Assembly (NCBI GenBank): GCA_024516035.1
Contig: CM044961.1
Span: forward strand, 34,882,953 to 34,946,952
Origin: Bactericera cockerelli
Lineage: Eukaryota; Arthropoda; Insecta; Hemiptera; Triozidae
Direction of reading: 5' to 3'
DNA length: 64,000 bases
The notes beneath the pieces were generated by a model. It searched no databases. It was not told the DNA's origin and saw only the letters and a program-made list of their open reading frames with translations. A program made the position numbers and the translations under genes. This document shows, piece after piece, positions 9,491 through 20,254 of this stretch (its first letter is position 1; each line of letters begins with the position of its first letter).

Positions 9491-12271
9491 AAAAATAAAT
9501 TTCCTGAAAATTTTAATAGGTCTGGTTTATCTACCCCCACCAGTATCAACTGACACACTCGAATCCTTTTATAACCTTTTATCTCAATACAACATCATGG
9601 AATATGGTAAAAATCTATTGATACTGGGAGATTTTAACACCCATGAATTTAGTGACTTAGAAAACGAATCCTTTGATGGAGATAATAACTGTTTTACTAG
9701 GGCAGGAGTCTTAAGAAATACCTGCGAGTTTTTCAATCTTGATTCTTGCAACATGATACGAAACGCAAACAATAGAATATTAGATCTCGTACTTTTTAGA
9801 CATATTTCAAATCCGAATGTAAAGAGGAATTTGTGCGTTGAAGTACAGAGAGGTGAACCGCTGGTTTGTGAAGATCGTCACCATCCAGCTTTAGAGGTTA
9901 ATTTCTATTACAAGAAAAACAAAAACAATGGGAAAAACACCAACCATAATACAACAACTATAAGGCAAAGAGATACACAAAAAACAATTAGAAGTAAATC
10001 CAGAATTAAACAAAAAACTAATAATGACGTAAACAACAATCACTTCTTCCTAAGTAAAAATTATGATTTTAGAGAAATCGACTGGTCTACACTCTGTGGC
10101 CAAATTAATAATCTAAATTGGGATCTAATTTTGGAAACAGATAATCCTGAAATCGCATTAAACCTTTTTTATAATACGTTATATTCTTATCTCGACCATC
10201 ATGTACCTACACGTCGACAAAGGGATATCTGTGTCCAAAAGAAAAAATACCCAATATGGTGGAATCTTTCAACCATCAAACTTGTAAAAGAAAAAGAAAA
10301 AATTCGCAAAACCAAGCATCTCTGTACCAATACTTTTAACTACCGATCAATAAAAAAACAATGTAAAACTATGATTAAATCAGATCTGAAAAGTTACATG
10401 AAAGATCTGCAAACAAAATTGAAAACCAAAAGCAAGAAAGAATTCTGGAAATTCATTAAATCGAAAAATAAAAACCTTGGTAAAAATGATTATAAGCTGG
10501 ATGGTGTCGTTCTTTCGGACCCTCAAATAATATGCAACAAGTTCGCTAATTATTTTAGTTCAGTATATAGCCCGGCATCCAGTACCTATCATGTATCTGA
10601 CTCACACCATGTAGAGCTACCGATGTTCTCTCTCTCTGAGGTTGATGTGAATATTGCCATCAATTTATTACCTAACAAAGCTCCCGGTATGGATTCCATT
10701 CCGTCCGAACTAATTAAAGGTTGCTCAAACATAGGGAAATATTTAACTCACATCTTTAATTTATCCCTAAAAGAAAAACGATTTCCAAAACTAATGAAGT
10801 GCACCATAGTCACGCCTGTACCAAAGAAAGGAAATTCAAAAGATGTGACTAATCACAGACCTATTTCCAATCTCACTGTAGTGTCCAAATTATTTGAAGC
10901 CTGTATATTTTCTAAAATCTCCTCCTTCGTTTACTCTAAAATCTCAACCGAACAACATGGCTTCATTGAAGGAAGATCGACTGAAAGTAATTTAATTCTT
11001 TTTCATGACTATGTAGCCAATGTTTTAAATGACGGAAGTAATCAAGTTGATGTCATATACACCGACATCATAACGACACCGACATCGACAGCTTTCGATA
11101 AATTGGCCCATAACGTCCTACTAAATAAATTAACATCCTTTGGTTTTCATCCGCACTTTGTCCACTTCATATCATCTTACCTGACAGAGAGGGAACATCG
11201 AGTTCGATTTAATAATAAAATATCTGAGCCGTACTACCCGTCTTCATCTGTGATACAGGGTTCGAAGCTGTCAAGTTTATTTTTTGCCATCGTTATAGAT
11301 GATATAGGCACTTCAATCAATCATTCGAAATATTTACTCTTTGCGGACGATCTTAAAATTTACAGAGAAATCAGTGGAAGTAGCGAGTGTCAAATGTTGC
11401 AAGATGATATAGACTCAGTGAATAGTTGGCTTTCCAACATACAATTAGAATTACATCCAGATAAATGTGAGGTCATGACTATTACAAGAAGAAAAACCCA
11501 AATAGTAAACAGCCATTACAACATCAATAACACACAAATAAATAGAGTGACTTCTAAAAAAGACCTAGGAGTAACATTTCAAACAAATCTTAAATTTGAT
11601 AGACACATATCGTCAATAATATCTACAGCAAATATGACACTAGGCTTGATTCTACGACACTCTAAATATTTTAATGAATTTAGTACAATCATGACACTCT
11701 ACACGGCCCTTGTAAGAAGCAAGCTCGAATATGCTACAGTCATATGGGCACCTAAACATCAATGCCACATACATAAACTAGAGCAGATTCAAGCAAGGTT
11801 CGTTAGAGTGTTATTTATGAAGTATAATGGGTACTATCCTGTATATCCTAATGCCATCTCCTATCAAAACCTATTGCAACAGTTTTCCATGGCTAGTCTA
11901 GGAGCAAGGAGAGATTTGAAGAGACTTGTATTTGTTCATGGCCTCACAAATAACACCATCAACTGTCCAGGATTAATGGACAAAGTCTGTATTAGAGTCC
12001 CAAATAATCTATCTCTCAGAGACAGACCCAACACTGTCTACAACTACTTTCATATAAAAAATAATTTCACAACAATATACCTCGACTCTCCATTGATTTC
12101 CTCCCTCATAACTTACAACGCACATTCCTCTACTTTAGACCTTAGTAATAATATTACCCCATTTAAAGAAATGTGTAAAGAGGCTTTATCCTTTCCCCTG
12201 TAATATTTTTTAATTTCAAAATCCCGTTACCTGTTTACGTAATTGCATATATAATATGCGTGTAAACAGAG

Positions 12272-12303
<32 letters not shown>
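9491..12303 (+). mobile_element. CR1/Jockey-type LINE, 5' end in gap
   Basis: Non-LTR element running from the gap to a 31-base A-tail at about 12273-12303. The 3' UTR between the stop (12203) and the tail contains a hairpin: CTGTTTAC at 12231-12238 pairs with GTAAACAG at 12262-12269, with an inner GCATAT/ATATGC stem. The target duplication cannot be tested because the left junction is missing. Confidence 0.8.
9492..12203 (+). CDS. LINE endonuclease-reverse transcriptase, 5' partial
   Basis: The first in-frame ATG is at 9597 (868 residues to the stop), but the frame is open back to the gap and reads like endonuclease sequence (VYLPPPVS). The true start is therefore in the gap. The endonuclease half keeps GDFN (residues 11-14 from 9597), a DLVL motif near 63 and DRHHP. 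The reverse transcriptase has NKAPGMDSIP, the HRPISNLTVVSKLFE block, motif B IQGSKLSSLFF, and motif C FADD with D584 and D585. Motif A is abnormal: eight residues, IITTPTST, separate catalytic D490 from AFD, where relatives (for example 63255-64000 in this window) have three. The C-terminus carries LEQIQARFVRVLF, common in CR1/Jockey-like elements. There is no RNase H. The copy is probably catalytically dead despite its open frame. Confidence 0.82.
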   Translation, partial: KINFLKILIGLVYLPPPVSTDTLESFYNLLSQYNIMEYGKNLLILGDFNTHEFSDLENESFDGDNNCFTRAGVLRNTCEFFNLDSCNMIRNANNRILDLVLFRHISNPNVKRNLCVEVQRGEPLVCEDRHHPALEVNFYYKKNKNNGKNTNHNTTTIRQRDTQKTIRSKSRIKQKTNNDVNNNHFFLSKNYDFREIDWSTLCGQINNLNWDLILETDNPEIALNLFYNTLYSYLDHHVPTRRQRDICVQKKKYPIWWNLSTIKLVKEKEKIRKTKHLCTNTFNYRSIKKQCKTMIKSDLKSYMKDLQTKLKTKSKKEFWKFIKSKNKNLGKNDYKLDGVVLSDPQIICNKFANYFSSVYSPASSTYHVSDSHHVELPMFSLSEVDVNIAINLLPNKAPGMDSIPSELIKGCSNIGKYLTHIFNLSLKEKRFPKLMKCTIVTPVPKKGNSKDVTNHRPISNLTVVSKLFEACIFSKISSFVYSKISTEQHGFIEGRSTESNLILFHDYVANVLNDGSNQVDVIYTDIITTPTSTAFDKLAHNVLLNKLTSFGFHPHFVHFISSYLTEREHRVRFNNKISEPYYPSSSVIQGSKLSSLFFAIVIDDIGTSINHSKYLLFADDLKIYREISGSSECQMLQDDIDSVNSWLSNIQLELHPDKCEVMTITRRKTQIVNSHYNINNTQINRVTSKKDLGVTFQTNLKFDRHISSIISTANMTLGLILRHSKYFNEFSTIMTLYTALVRSKLEYATVIWAPKHQCHIHKLEQIQARFVRVLFMKYNGYYPVYPNAISYQNLLQQFSMASLGARRDLKRLVFVHGLTNNTINCPGLMDKVCIRVPNNLSLRDRPNTVYNYFHIKNNFTTIYLDSPLISSLITYNAHSSTLDLSNNITPFKEMCKEALSFPL

Positions 12304-12307
<4 letters not shown>

Positions 12308-12412
12308 GTAGCTAGTTTGTGAGTTCCCGGTGAATGGAGGGTAAAACCCTCGTTATGTAGTTGAAAGCGACGTTGCACACAAATAAAAAGTAATCAATCA
12401 ATCAATAGATGT
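12304..12412 (+). repeat. SINE core/tail fragment after the LINE A-tail
   Basis: TTGAGTAGCTAGTTTGTGAG through GTTGAAAGCGACGTT matches the core and tail of the 5S-headed SINE, ending in AATC repeats. It begins exactly where the LINE A-tail ends, which suggests the LINE inserted into this SINE. The matching 5' half would lie beyond the gap. Confidence 0.6.
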
Positions 12413-14655
12413 GCCACAAGCTTTTGGCACAGGACACTCAGGAAATGAATTATTACAAGTTCTCTGAGAGTTTATCTTGTCAAATTTCTTTGGATGTAAA
12501 GTTCTGGAATTTCAACTTTTAGAGATAGCCATCTTTTATCGGACACCTATCATTATTTAAATATGATGGAACTACCCAAGGATCTGCAATGTTCTCACTC
12601 AATCTCTTTCCGCAATTCCGCGTTATCAAAGGACATTAATAGTTATGTTAAAGTGGGTACAATGTGTAATATTATATGTTTCCTCTAACAAACACATAAG
12701 TTAATGTGTATATGCACTTTTTATGATAGTACCAGTGAGTAGAATGTGTTAACTTATTATCTAATAATAAACGTACATTAATACATCTCAGGTGAAGTGT
12801 TCAACATGAAATACATGAGAACATCTTCGTAGTCTTCCGCAAAGTAATTTTATGAAAATGTTTGCAAATACATGCGGACATCCTGCTGTAAAATGTTAAA
12901 CATAATTGACTGCCTACCAAGAAGTCAGTGATAAAGTTTTACAACCAAATTTATGGACAAATACTGCCTGACTCTAAAGAATTCCTCAACCACTATTTCT
13001 AAACCACCATGGTTTGATTAAAAACTTCACCATTTCTATTTAGGTTTGATTAAAATTCTTGTTCTTCCTGGAATGTCTTGGTTCCATTTTATTTCAGACC
13101 TGTTTGCAAAGTTACTTATCTGTGTTGTAATCAGATTGTTTCCTACTACATCATAGAGTATGTAATTATGTTCAACAATTAACATCTCATTATTTGGTGT
13201 ATGCACATCTCATCTATTAGCATAAAAACGGACTGGTGGTAATTAGTTCGGCGGTATGATGTAAGTTCTGTAATGGGATGATCGGTTAAACGTAGCAAGA
13301 AACGGGCCATTTTTGAAAGTATCTCTTTTCAAATTAGTGCCTTCTAGGATGTTATGTATATTTTATGTAAGTTAGACATCAAGTTACCCACTAAAAATTG
13401 CTGGAGGGTTCAAGACATATCCATACAATACTACTTATAACCAGTATAATATCCTAATGATTAATATTATTTTCAACTCCATTATTATTATTATTAGTAT
13501 TTTAATAGTTTTTAATAGCTTCTCACGGTTTTCGGTTTGTTACAGGTGGAAGATTTTTAATGTTCATCCAAACCAAATTTTGTGGTAGCAAATGGGTGGA
13601 AAAAAAAATCATTCACCATAATCAGATCAAGAAACACAGAGTAGTGTAAATCTGAATAGGTATTTTTTTTTGGAAAAAATGACAAAGTCAAGATTTCGGA
13701 AGAAAATTTGCAATGCCGTAGGTATTCAGTTTCACTTTGTCAATATTCCTTGTTTATATTTTTAGTGTAAATTAAACTTGGTTGAAATGGTTTAACAATG
13801 ATGTTGTCAAATACCTATTCAAACTTGAAACTTTCGTTATTATAAGTGTGAGAATTTTTTTTGCGATTTATTGCGATCGTTACTGAGGTTGGTAGACTCT
13901 ACATTATGATTGTTACTCTCGTCTCTCGTTCACCTAGCAAGTCAGTTTTCCGGTTAGGCGGAGTAATTTTCAAATGAATGGGAACTAATAAATTCTATGC
14001 TGTGCATCTAATTCATTTCCTTGGGTGTCAGGAAGTATTTCATCAAGTAAATCTCATTGAAGTAAATTGTGGTGAGAACATCTTCCCTTATCTCAGGGGT
14101 ATTGTCCGTCACCATCATTAACCTGTTCATGCCCGCAATCATCATCTAGAGTAAAGGACTCTCCTAACAGTTACCCAAACTTTTCTGTGTTGTGCATTCA
14201 TTCATTTCTATATTATGCATCGATGTATGTTTGTTTGTTTTATTAGAGTTTAACGTCGTTTTTCAATTGCATATTTGTAACGCGATAAAGTTGTAATTTT
14301 AGTTCAATTGAGTTGAAACTTTCAGAGTATGTTTAATTTATATTTGAAATTCACTGTCTACTTTTTGGACATCATACTAGGTAAGGTTGAGCTAGGCTTT
14401 AATTTTAAGTAAAGCTGCAATTTTTGTCCAATCGATCTGAAGTTTTCATGGTATACACGCTTGAACTTCATTAATAATTTTTGACACCATATTAAGCAAC
14501 GTTGATTTAGGCTAAGAAATTTGTCAAAATTTATGTAAAATGGTCCGGTTCGGGCCATTTTATTCCTAATTATTTAAAATCTGATAGGTAGTTACCTAAA
14601 TACTTCTTCCCTTATGTGAAATCTGACGTGAGCTCTGATCAGTTTGATTTTGTGG
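12413..14655. other. Unassigned, mostly non-repetitive
   Basis: No gene or known repeat is recognised over about 2.2 kb. About 14260-14570 holds two diverged direct repeats (GTTGTAATTTTAGTTCAATT versus the AAGCTGCAATTTTTGTCCAA region), both followed by a TTTTGGACA/TTTTTGACA segment. A 66-codon reverse-strand ORF in these repeats is not considered real. Confidence 0.5.
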
Positions 14656-14811
14656 AAAAGATTGCCACAGGCAATAACCCCGCCCTTTAATTAGCACATT
14701 AGTATTATTTTCATATTTAATTATTCATAAAGGGCTGGGTGGAAAAGATTGCCACAGGCAATAACCCTGCCATTTAGTTAGGACATTAGTATTATTTTCA
14801 TATTTATTTAT
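14656..14811 (+). repeat. Family H tail, tandem pair
   Basis: Two consecutive copies, about 88 bp apart, of GGAAAAGATTGCCACAGGCA followed by ATAACCC and ending in TAGTATTATTTTCATATTTA. Each has the GATTGCC/GGCAAT hairpin typical of the family. Confidence 0.65.
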
Positions 14812-14829
14812 TGTAGAAGTGCTGAGTTA

Positions 14830-14998
14830 TTCCTCCACTGTCTGGCTACCATCTTTCACGATGACACCACCCTATGATGATTTATTGTATTTATTTTTCA
14901 TACTATTTTATCATTTATTTATTTTTTCTTAATTTTATACTGTACAGTGTACATATTGTACTTAGTCCTCCTAATAAAGATTTAAATTATAATAATAA
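14830..14998 (+). repeat. Probable LINE 3' end remnant
   Basis: An AT-rich stretch ending CCTCCTAATAAAGATTTAAATTATAATAATAA. The AATAAA followed by a short-repeat tail looks like a 5'-truncated retrotransposon. The source element is not identified. Confidence 0.4.
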
Positions 14999-15669
14999 GT
15001 TGATCAACTAGTAATACGACCTCTCTTCTACTAAGTCTTAAGTATTCCCCAATCCAAGGGTTTTCATTGTCCTCTTCTGCATAAGATTTAACCTCGAAAA
15101 GGTTTATGGTAAGCCTCGTTTTGTCTTCAGTGAAGCTTCTTGGTAATCTTCCAACTTGGTAAGAAGATTAATAGCGCAGACTTGGTATTTGGATGAAGGA
15201 CACGGATGACCTTTATTTGATTTATTGTTAGTATAATGGGACTCCCTGTCTCGAGCCGACAGTCTAAATAAAGCACTACTATACTATACTTACTATACTA
15301 TATTGTGTATTAGTTTGGGTTGCGGGCACACATGACTTATGAGTATTCTTTATTTTTTATATTTTCAATTTGTCAATTATGGTAATAGTTTTTTTTTTTT
15401 TTTGGTTGAAGGCAGGAAAAAGTCTTTAAAAGACAACCAGGTCATCCTGACTTGGGGTGTGGGATTTCCACCCACTAAAAACCCACCTTCTCAAAGAGCT
15501 AACCGCACCTGGAACCGAATGTTAACCCAACGTTTATTTGAAAATATAATTTAAAAAATATTGACCAGTCTTGGAAAATCAATTCCTATTAGGTACCTGG
15601 TTGAAAACCAAAACATATGTACCATTCAAAATTATTTTAAATTACTGGCTGAGGTAGGTACTACAAATA
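14999..15669. other. Unassigned
   Basis: Near 15230-15300 a GTCTAAATAAAGCACT segment runs into an ACTAT repeat, another retroposon-like 3' end. The 15339-15554 ORF contains a T-run and no recognisable domain, so it is not called. Confidence 0.45.
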
Positions 15670-15877
15670 TCGAATCCCAGCTGGGTAGAGGATTTTCAAC
15701 TCTGTACCTATATTGGATGTCCGTGTCCACTCAGACCTCGTGAGGAAAAATGAGTAATTACTCGAATCGTGTATTGTATTGTAAAAAAATGTGACTTGGT
15801 TTAGACTGTGAGAGTAAAGGCTCTTTAGTCTCATTCTTGCAGGATAAACAGAGATTGTATTGTGTGAGTAACGAAAC
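15670..15877 (+). repeat. Diverged SINE C-like body
   Basis: It shares TCCACTCAGACCTCGTGAGG and AAAAATGAGTAATTACT with the C body, and an upstream CAGCTGGGTAGAGGATTTT like the C head/body joint. The head is not recognisable and the copy is old. Confidence 0.45.
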
Positions 15878-16330
15878 TGGAGGTCAGTGGTTAAGACCCA
15901 AGATGAGCAAATATTTAGTAAAGGTAATAATAATTAATTCCGTGTCTGTGAGATAGGTATTGATAATTAAATCACGGTGGTGAGAGGATTATATGGACGC
16001 CCAGATCCAATTTCTGGGCTCCTTTCATGTCCATTGATTCTATTTGGTTTTAACGTCCTGACTTGAGGTAGACAGGACGGGGTTTTACCCTCCATTCGCT
16101 GGGAATCGTACCATCTACCCACATTAACCTCACCCAGCCTGGATAGGGCCGGAATTGCCAGCCTCACATGTTCGGAGGGAACAGAATTTTCTGTGCGAAA
16201 AATCTGCTCCAACCGGGAATCAAACTCAGGATCTCTGGACTACGGGCAGTAGTCACAACCGTTACGCCACGGAGGCTGGCATTAGTAAAGTAGTTTTGAT
16301 AGTTGTGATATCACGGTTGTGATTTCCGTG
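15878..16330 (+). repeat. SINE D split by a SINE E insertion
   Basis: D sequence (GGAGGTCAGTGGTTAAGACC up to TTAGTAAAG) resumes at 16282 with TTAGTAAAGTAG and GTGATATCACG. TTAGTAAAG is present on both sides (15915-15923 and 16282-16290), so the interruption is a later insertion. Confidence 0.7.
15924..16281 (-). repeat. SINE E, full length, nested
   Basis: The reverse strand starts CAGCCTCCGTGGCGTAACGG, has box B AGTTTGATTCCCGG, the core GGTGAGGTTAATGTGGGTAG, and ends at TCACAGACACGGAATTAATT. It is about 355 bp with a 9-bp target duplication TTAGTAAAG inside SINE D. It is the most complete minus-strand E copy. Confidence 0.85.
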
Positions 16331-16364
16331 TACTTGACGGTCGTGCCATGATGGCGAAACAGGC

Positions 16365-16548
16365 TGGCTGAGGTTAATTTGAGTAGCTGGTTTGTGGATT
16401 TCCAGCGAAACCCCCCTCGTGATATGACCATGCAATTGAAGGCGACATTAAACACAAATTTAAAGAAAATAAAACACGGGGCAATTTTACCTTACAAACC
16501 ATGATATGACCATGACCATGCAGTTGAAAGCGACGTTACACCAACAAA
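16365..16548 (+). repeat. SINE core/tail fragments
   Basis: GGCTGAGGTTAATTTGAGTA through ATATGACCATGCAATTGAAG is the shared SINE core and tail. A second tail piece (ATATGACCATGACCATGCAG) follows at about 16503. The heads are missing. Confidence 0.6.
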
Positions 16549-16659
16549 AAAAAAATACCTCACTCGGAATGAGGGCTCTTTTTATTTAAGTCCCATCAGT
16601 CAGTCACGAGGTACGTCTGAAGAGCTCCCAAAATCACGTTTCGCCCATTCTCCAGATTC

Positions 16660-16953
16660 GGAACAATACTCAATTATTTGCCATTACAAGTGGTTGTCTA
16701 AATAATCAGAAGTCTGATACATTAATATGTTCTTCCGAATACATTCTTGATATTGGAAGAATTGTGACAAAGCTTTCAGAAAAAAATTGTTAAGGCATCA
16801 CATCAGTCTTAAATTAATTTGAAATATTTGTGACCGACTTTTTCTAGGAGTTGTCTCTTTCATGAATGGTCAAATTAATACATTGAGTGTTATTTTTCTG
16901 AATGACGCGATCTGACATGGTTAAATTAATTCAGAATAATCACTTCAGTGCAT

Positions 16954-16984
<31 letters not shown>

Positions 16985-17115
16985 CAAGACATGGCGCTAA
17001 CTCTATCCGACAAATTAATTCGATAGACCATATTGCGTTTTTCTCAAAAAAATGACGCTTTCTGCTATTAGATTAGAGCAAAATGATGAATTGTACGTTT
17101 TTTTTGTTGCTAAAA
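16660..17115 (+). repeat. Dispersed repeat I, copy 1
   Basis: About 450 bp whose reverse complement recurs at 21530-21905 (shared GACATGGCGCTAACTCTA and GCTATTAGATTAGAGC segments). It is internally semi-periodic, with ATTAATTC/ATTAATAC recurring roughly every 75 bases. Poly-T tracts at 16957-16984 interrupt it. No coding capacity is seen. Confidence 0.6.
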
Positions 17116-17179
17116 AAAAAAAAAAATATTTTTTTACTCTGATTTTAAGAAAACGAACACAATATTTGATATGGTAGGT

Positions 17180-17245
17180 AGTCAAAAGCGAGTTTGAGTA
17201 GTTGTGATATCACGAAAGTGATTAACACAAATATGAAGAAAAAAA
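17180..17245 (+). repeat. SINE D tail only
   Basis: AGCGAGTTTGAGTAGTTGTG and GATATCACGAAAGTGATTAA match the D 3' part. It is a 5'-truncated copy. Confidence 0.7.
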
Positions 17246-17267
17246 AAGGTATGACTACCAGCCAACA

Positions 17268-17481
17268 AGGACTGGTAGTCAAGTGGTTAACGCGCTAGTC
17301 TGATGATCCAGGTAGCGTAGGGATCCATTTGTTCGAATACCACCCAGTGCATGAATATTTCCTCATTAATTTGAGTTTTTGACCACATAATAATAAGACT
17401 CTGAGCGTTAGGTTAATGCTCAAAATGCTTTGAGCATTAACCTCGCCTGGTGGTTACCTTCTCCTAAAGAGAGTTATTATT
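17268..17481 (+). repeat. SINE A
   Basis: GGACTGGTAGTCAAGTGGTT starts the head; the body and GAGAGTTATTATTG tail are present. A small tandem duplication, AATGCTCAAAATGCTTTGAG, is seen in the body. Confidence 0.85.
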
Positions 17482-17559
17482 GTAATCATGAACAATGCCG
17501 ACCCCACATAGGTTTGGCAAAGGCAAAGTGAAAGAGAATGTCCCATAAATCCGTATTAT

Positions 17560-17665
17560 TAAGTGTTCAAAATCACAAAAGGATTATCATGTCCCGGCTG
17601 GGTTTCGAACCCGCGACCTCTGTCTCACGAGACCGACTGACCATTGAGCTACCGGGAATGACAAG
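17560..17665 (-). repeat. SINE B, 3'-truncated
   Basis: On the reverse strand the head TCCCGGTAGCTCAATGGTCA, box B GGTTCGAAACCC and GGGACATGATAATCC are present. The family tail is lost. Confidence 0.75.
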
Positions 17666-17862
17666 ATTGACAAGTGTTTTTGTGTTTTTTTTTGAAAATC
17701 TCAGAAAACGATTTTTTTTGAACATCTTAGAAAACGAGGAAGTGATCGGTCCATAATTGGCACTACTGTCAAATGGCATTTTAGGTATCTATGTATGTAG
17801 GTATATCTCTACAGTTTTCTCAGCTAAGTGGTCTGGGGCTGGAATCTCTGGAGTCACTGTCT

Positions 17863-19601
17863 GATTTTTTTTTTTTTTTTATATATATATATATATAAAT
17901 GTTAATCATGTTTTATTTAAAATGTACAAATGAAATGTTTTTTAAAAGAAAAATAGTCCAGCTCACTTTGCATGCTCTTACTCTGAGGCATGGTGTTTAA
18001 AACTGCGTTCGAATTTCCCCTTTGGATCGACAAAGATATTTTTTGTCGAAAGAAGGTGCCTGCTCTGTTGTTTCCTGTGTGGTCAACCAACATTCTTGAA
18101 ATTTTTGATATGAGTGCTTTTGCTGCGGGTCCAAACGCACCAAAAGTTTCCACTGCAACAGGAACGAAGTTATATTGCTGTCCAATCTCATCATATTTTT
18201 TCATCTTCTTTATCTCTGCATGTCTCGCTGCTTCACCTGGTCCATCTATGGAGTAACCAATATTGGATGCAGCCAACGTATCAACGCAGGTGACATCCCA
18301 TACCAGTGCTTTTCCTTTTTCCCATGGCACCATAGTAATTCCATCTGGTCTTTTGCCGTCATTTCTGAACAAACCCGGTGGTTCTAAAGTGGAAGGTATG
18401 TGACAGGTAGCCAAAGCTTGTTTGAGAATGGCATTCAAGTCACTGTGCCGATTAATTCTTGCCGAGTTTTTAACACAAATTAAACCATGATGTCCTGTTG
18501 GATCCACAGAAACACCACAGCGGCATGTATGAGGAATACAGATTTCTGAACCTAGTCTCAGGCTGATCACAATTCTGAGAGATACATCATCCAGGAAGCA
18601 ACCGACATTTGAGATTGGAATAGCGTGGATCCAGGCTCCTGACTCTTTAGTGCTCACTGACATTAATCGGACTTTATCTCTGGGTGTCATCAACTGAATT
18701 AGAGAGGAAACATTTTCAGAAATGATTGGTTCGTCCCAGTCCTTTTGCATGTTTGTCGTTGGGAGAGAATCACATTTACTCTTTTCGTGCCACTGTTGTA
18801 CTGCAGTAAGACTGACTAATCCCAAATCAAAGTCTTTTCTGACCTGAGACACTAGAGAACTTACAGAAGAAATCGAAGCCAAGTAGGCAGGAGAGCAATT
18901 TCTTCAGTAAGTCTGATACCCAAGCCACCAAACTTGACGGGTAGTGTTGCTTGTCTCCAAGTCAAATCTGTCATTGTGGTATTAGTGTGGTCATTGTGAT
19001 ATTCATGTACATCTAGTACAACTTCTCACTTTTCTGTTTAGACTGATTCTGTTTAGACTGATTAGTGACTGTTTCAAAACCAGCCCGTATCATATCATCA
19101 AAGCTCTTCAGTTCATTCTTCCCAAACTCCCAGGCTTTGCAAGTTCTGAGGAGGTAGAGTAATTTAGGAAGACTCAGACAATTCTTCAACAGAAAGAAAG
19201 CATGGTGGGCATGCAAGTCAGATAAACGTGAAACCAGTGTCTTGATTTGTTCTTTTTTCTTATCGATTGCAGTAGGAACTCCCTCAGGGAAAAGTGGAGA
19301 GCCAAGTAGTTTCAGTTCGGTTTTAGAGGTAAACACTATATCAGGATATTTTTGCAAGATCTTATTTTTCATTGAACTGTGTAGATCGGCATTGTCAGTT
19401 TTAAAATGAATCTCACATTTCTTCATATTCAAAGTCAATCCAAGAGAACTACCAGCTTTTATAATGGAATCCAAGTCATTCATGACCAGATGAAGGGGTC
19501 CACCTAAAGATCCATCATCCAAATACCACAGGTTCAGAGGGGCTTGGCATGAAGTGATGATTGAGTACATACATACGAGGTCAAGTAGGTACTCATCAAG
19601 C
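17863..19601 (-). mobile_element. 5'-truncated LINE with restriction-like endonuclease
   Basis: Reverse-strand retroelement ending in TA repeats and an A15 tail (17863-17898), with AAATAAAACATG just upstream as a polyadenylation-like signal. The 5' end is cut at about 19601, where SINE D sequence begins. It is a dead, truncated copy. Confidence 0.75.
17917..19601 (-). pseudogene. Reverse transcriptase with C-terminal PD-D/xK endonuclease, broken
   Basis: The upstream piece (about 19013-19601) contains reverse-transcriptase motif C as LWYLDDGSLGG (Asp-Asp near 19517) and the thumb. Coding continues through 18883-19012 (WRQATLPVKFGGLGI) in another frame. The downstream piece (17917-18882) has a zinc-ligand-like CRCG...GHHGLIC segment, then KRPDG and WDVTCVDT, then VPVAVETFGAFGP. 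The RPD...D arrangement after a Cys/His cluster fits the restriction-like endonuclease of early-branching LINEs such as the R2 and CRE groups. At least two frame changes, near 19010 and 18880, split the gene, and the N-terminal polymerase half is gone. Similar fused proteins are common in invertebrate genomes; the exact clade is not settled here. Confidence 0.78.
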
Positions 19602-19680
19602 ACCGACCTCGGTACTCTCGGTAGCTCAATCGATAAGGCGGTGGCTTCGGAACTAGGAGATCGTTGGTTCAAGACCAAAG
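19602..19680 (+). repeat. SINE D head fragment
   Basis: CGATAAGGCGGTGGCTTCGG and TTGGTTCAAGACC match the D head, with a small duplication (CTCGGTACTCTCGGTAGCTC). Confidence 0.65.
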
Positions 19681-19694
19681 TATGTCTCAGCTCT

Positions 19695-19757
19695 CAGCTG
19701 AGTTTCGAACCCGCAACCTCTGGATTACGAGACCGATTTAGTTACCGGGATTACAAA
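19695..19757 (-). repeat. SINE B head fragment
   Basis: GTTTCGAACCCGCAACCTCT and the following GGATTACGAGACC are the reverse of the B box B and anticodon-arm region. No body or tail. Confidence 0.6.
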
Positions 19758-19805
19758 TAAGATATACCACTGATAATACCGAAATCATAAATAATCATAA
19801 TTAAA

Positions 19806-19949
19806 ATATCATAATGTTTGTGTTAATCACTTTCGTGATATCACAACTACTCAAACTAGCTCTACTAAATCTTCGCTGAACTTGGGACTCGAACCACCAA
19901 CCTCCAGGGTACAAGTCCGCTGCACTACCGATCAAGCTACTGAGTTCGG
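19806..19949 (-). repeat. SINE D, full length
   Basis: It runs from the tail GTTTGTGTTAATCACTTTCG through box B (GACTCGAACCACC) to GATCAAGCTACTGAGTTCGG on the plus strand, i.e. a complete reverse-oriented D copy. Confidence 0.8.
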
Positions 19950-20111
19950 TTACTTCTAAAATAGTCAAATATTGAAACACCGATTCAACCGGTGTTAATT
20001 CTGACCCGATGAGCAAACAAATCATTAGTTAAGCAAACATACTTTGTATGTTCCTGGTTTAATTAGATCATGCTGTACTGTGTGCTTATACCGATAATTA
20101 TACCCACATGC

Positions 20112-20254
20112 GCCGACCTCAGTAGCTTGATCGATAAAGCGGTCGACTCGTAACCTAGAGGTCGGTGGTTCAAGTCCCATGCTCAGCAAAAGATTTAGTA
20201 AAGTGAGTTGAAGTAATTATTGTGATATCACGAAAGTGATTAACACAAATATGG
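20112..20254 (+). repeat. SINE D, full length
   Basis: GCCGACCTCAGTAGCTTGAT head, GGTTCAAGTCCCATG box B, and ATTAACACAAATATGG tail. Confidence 0.82.

Noticed and set aside
17990..18387. Plus-strand ORFs across the restriction-like-endonuclease LINE
   Set aside because: Antisense shadows of the reverse-strand coding sequence.
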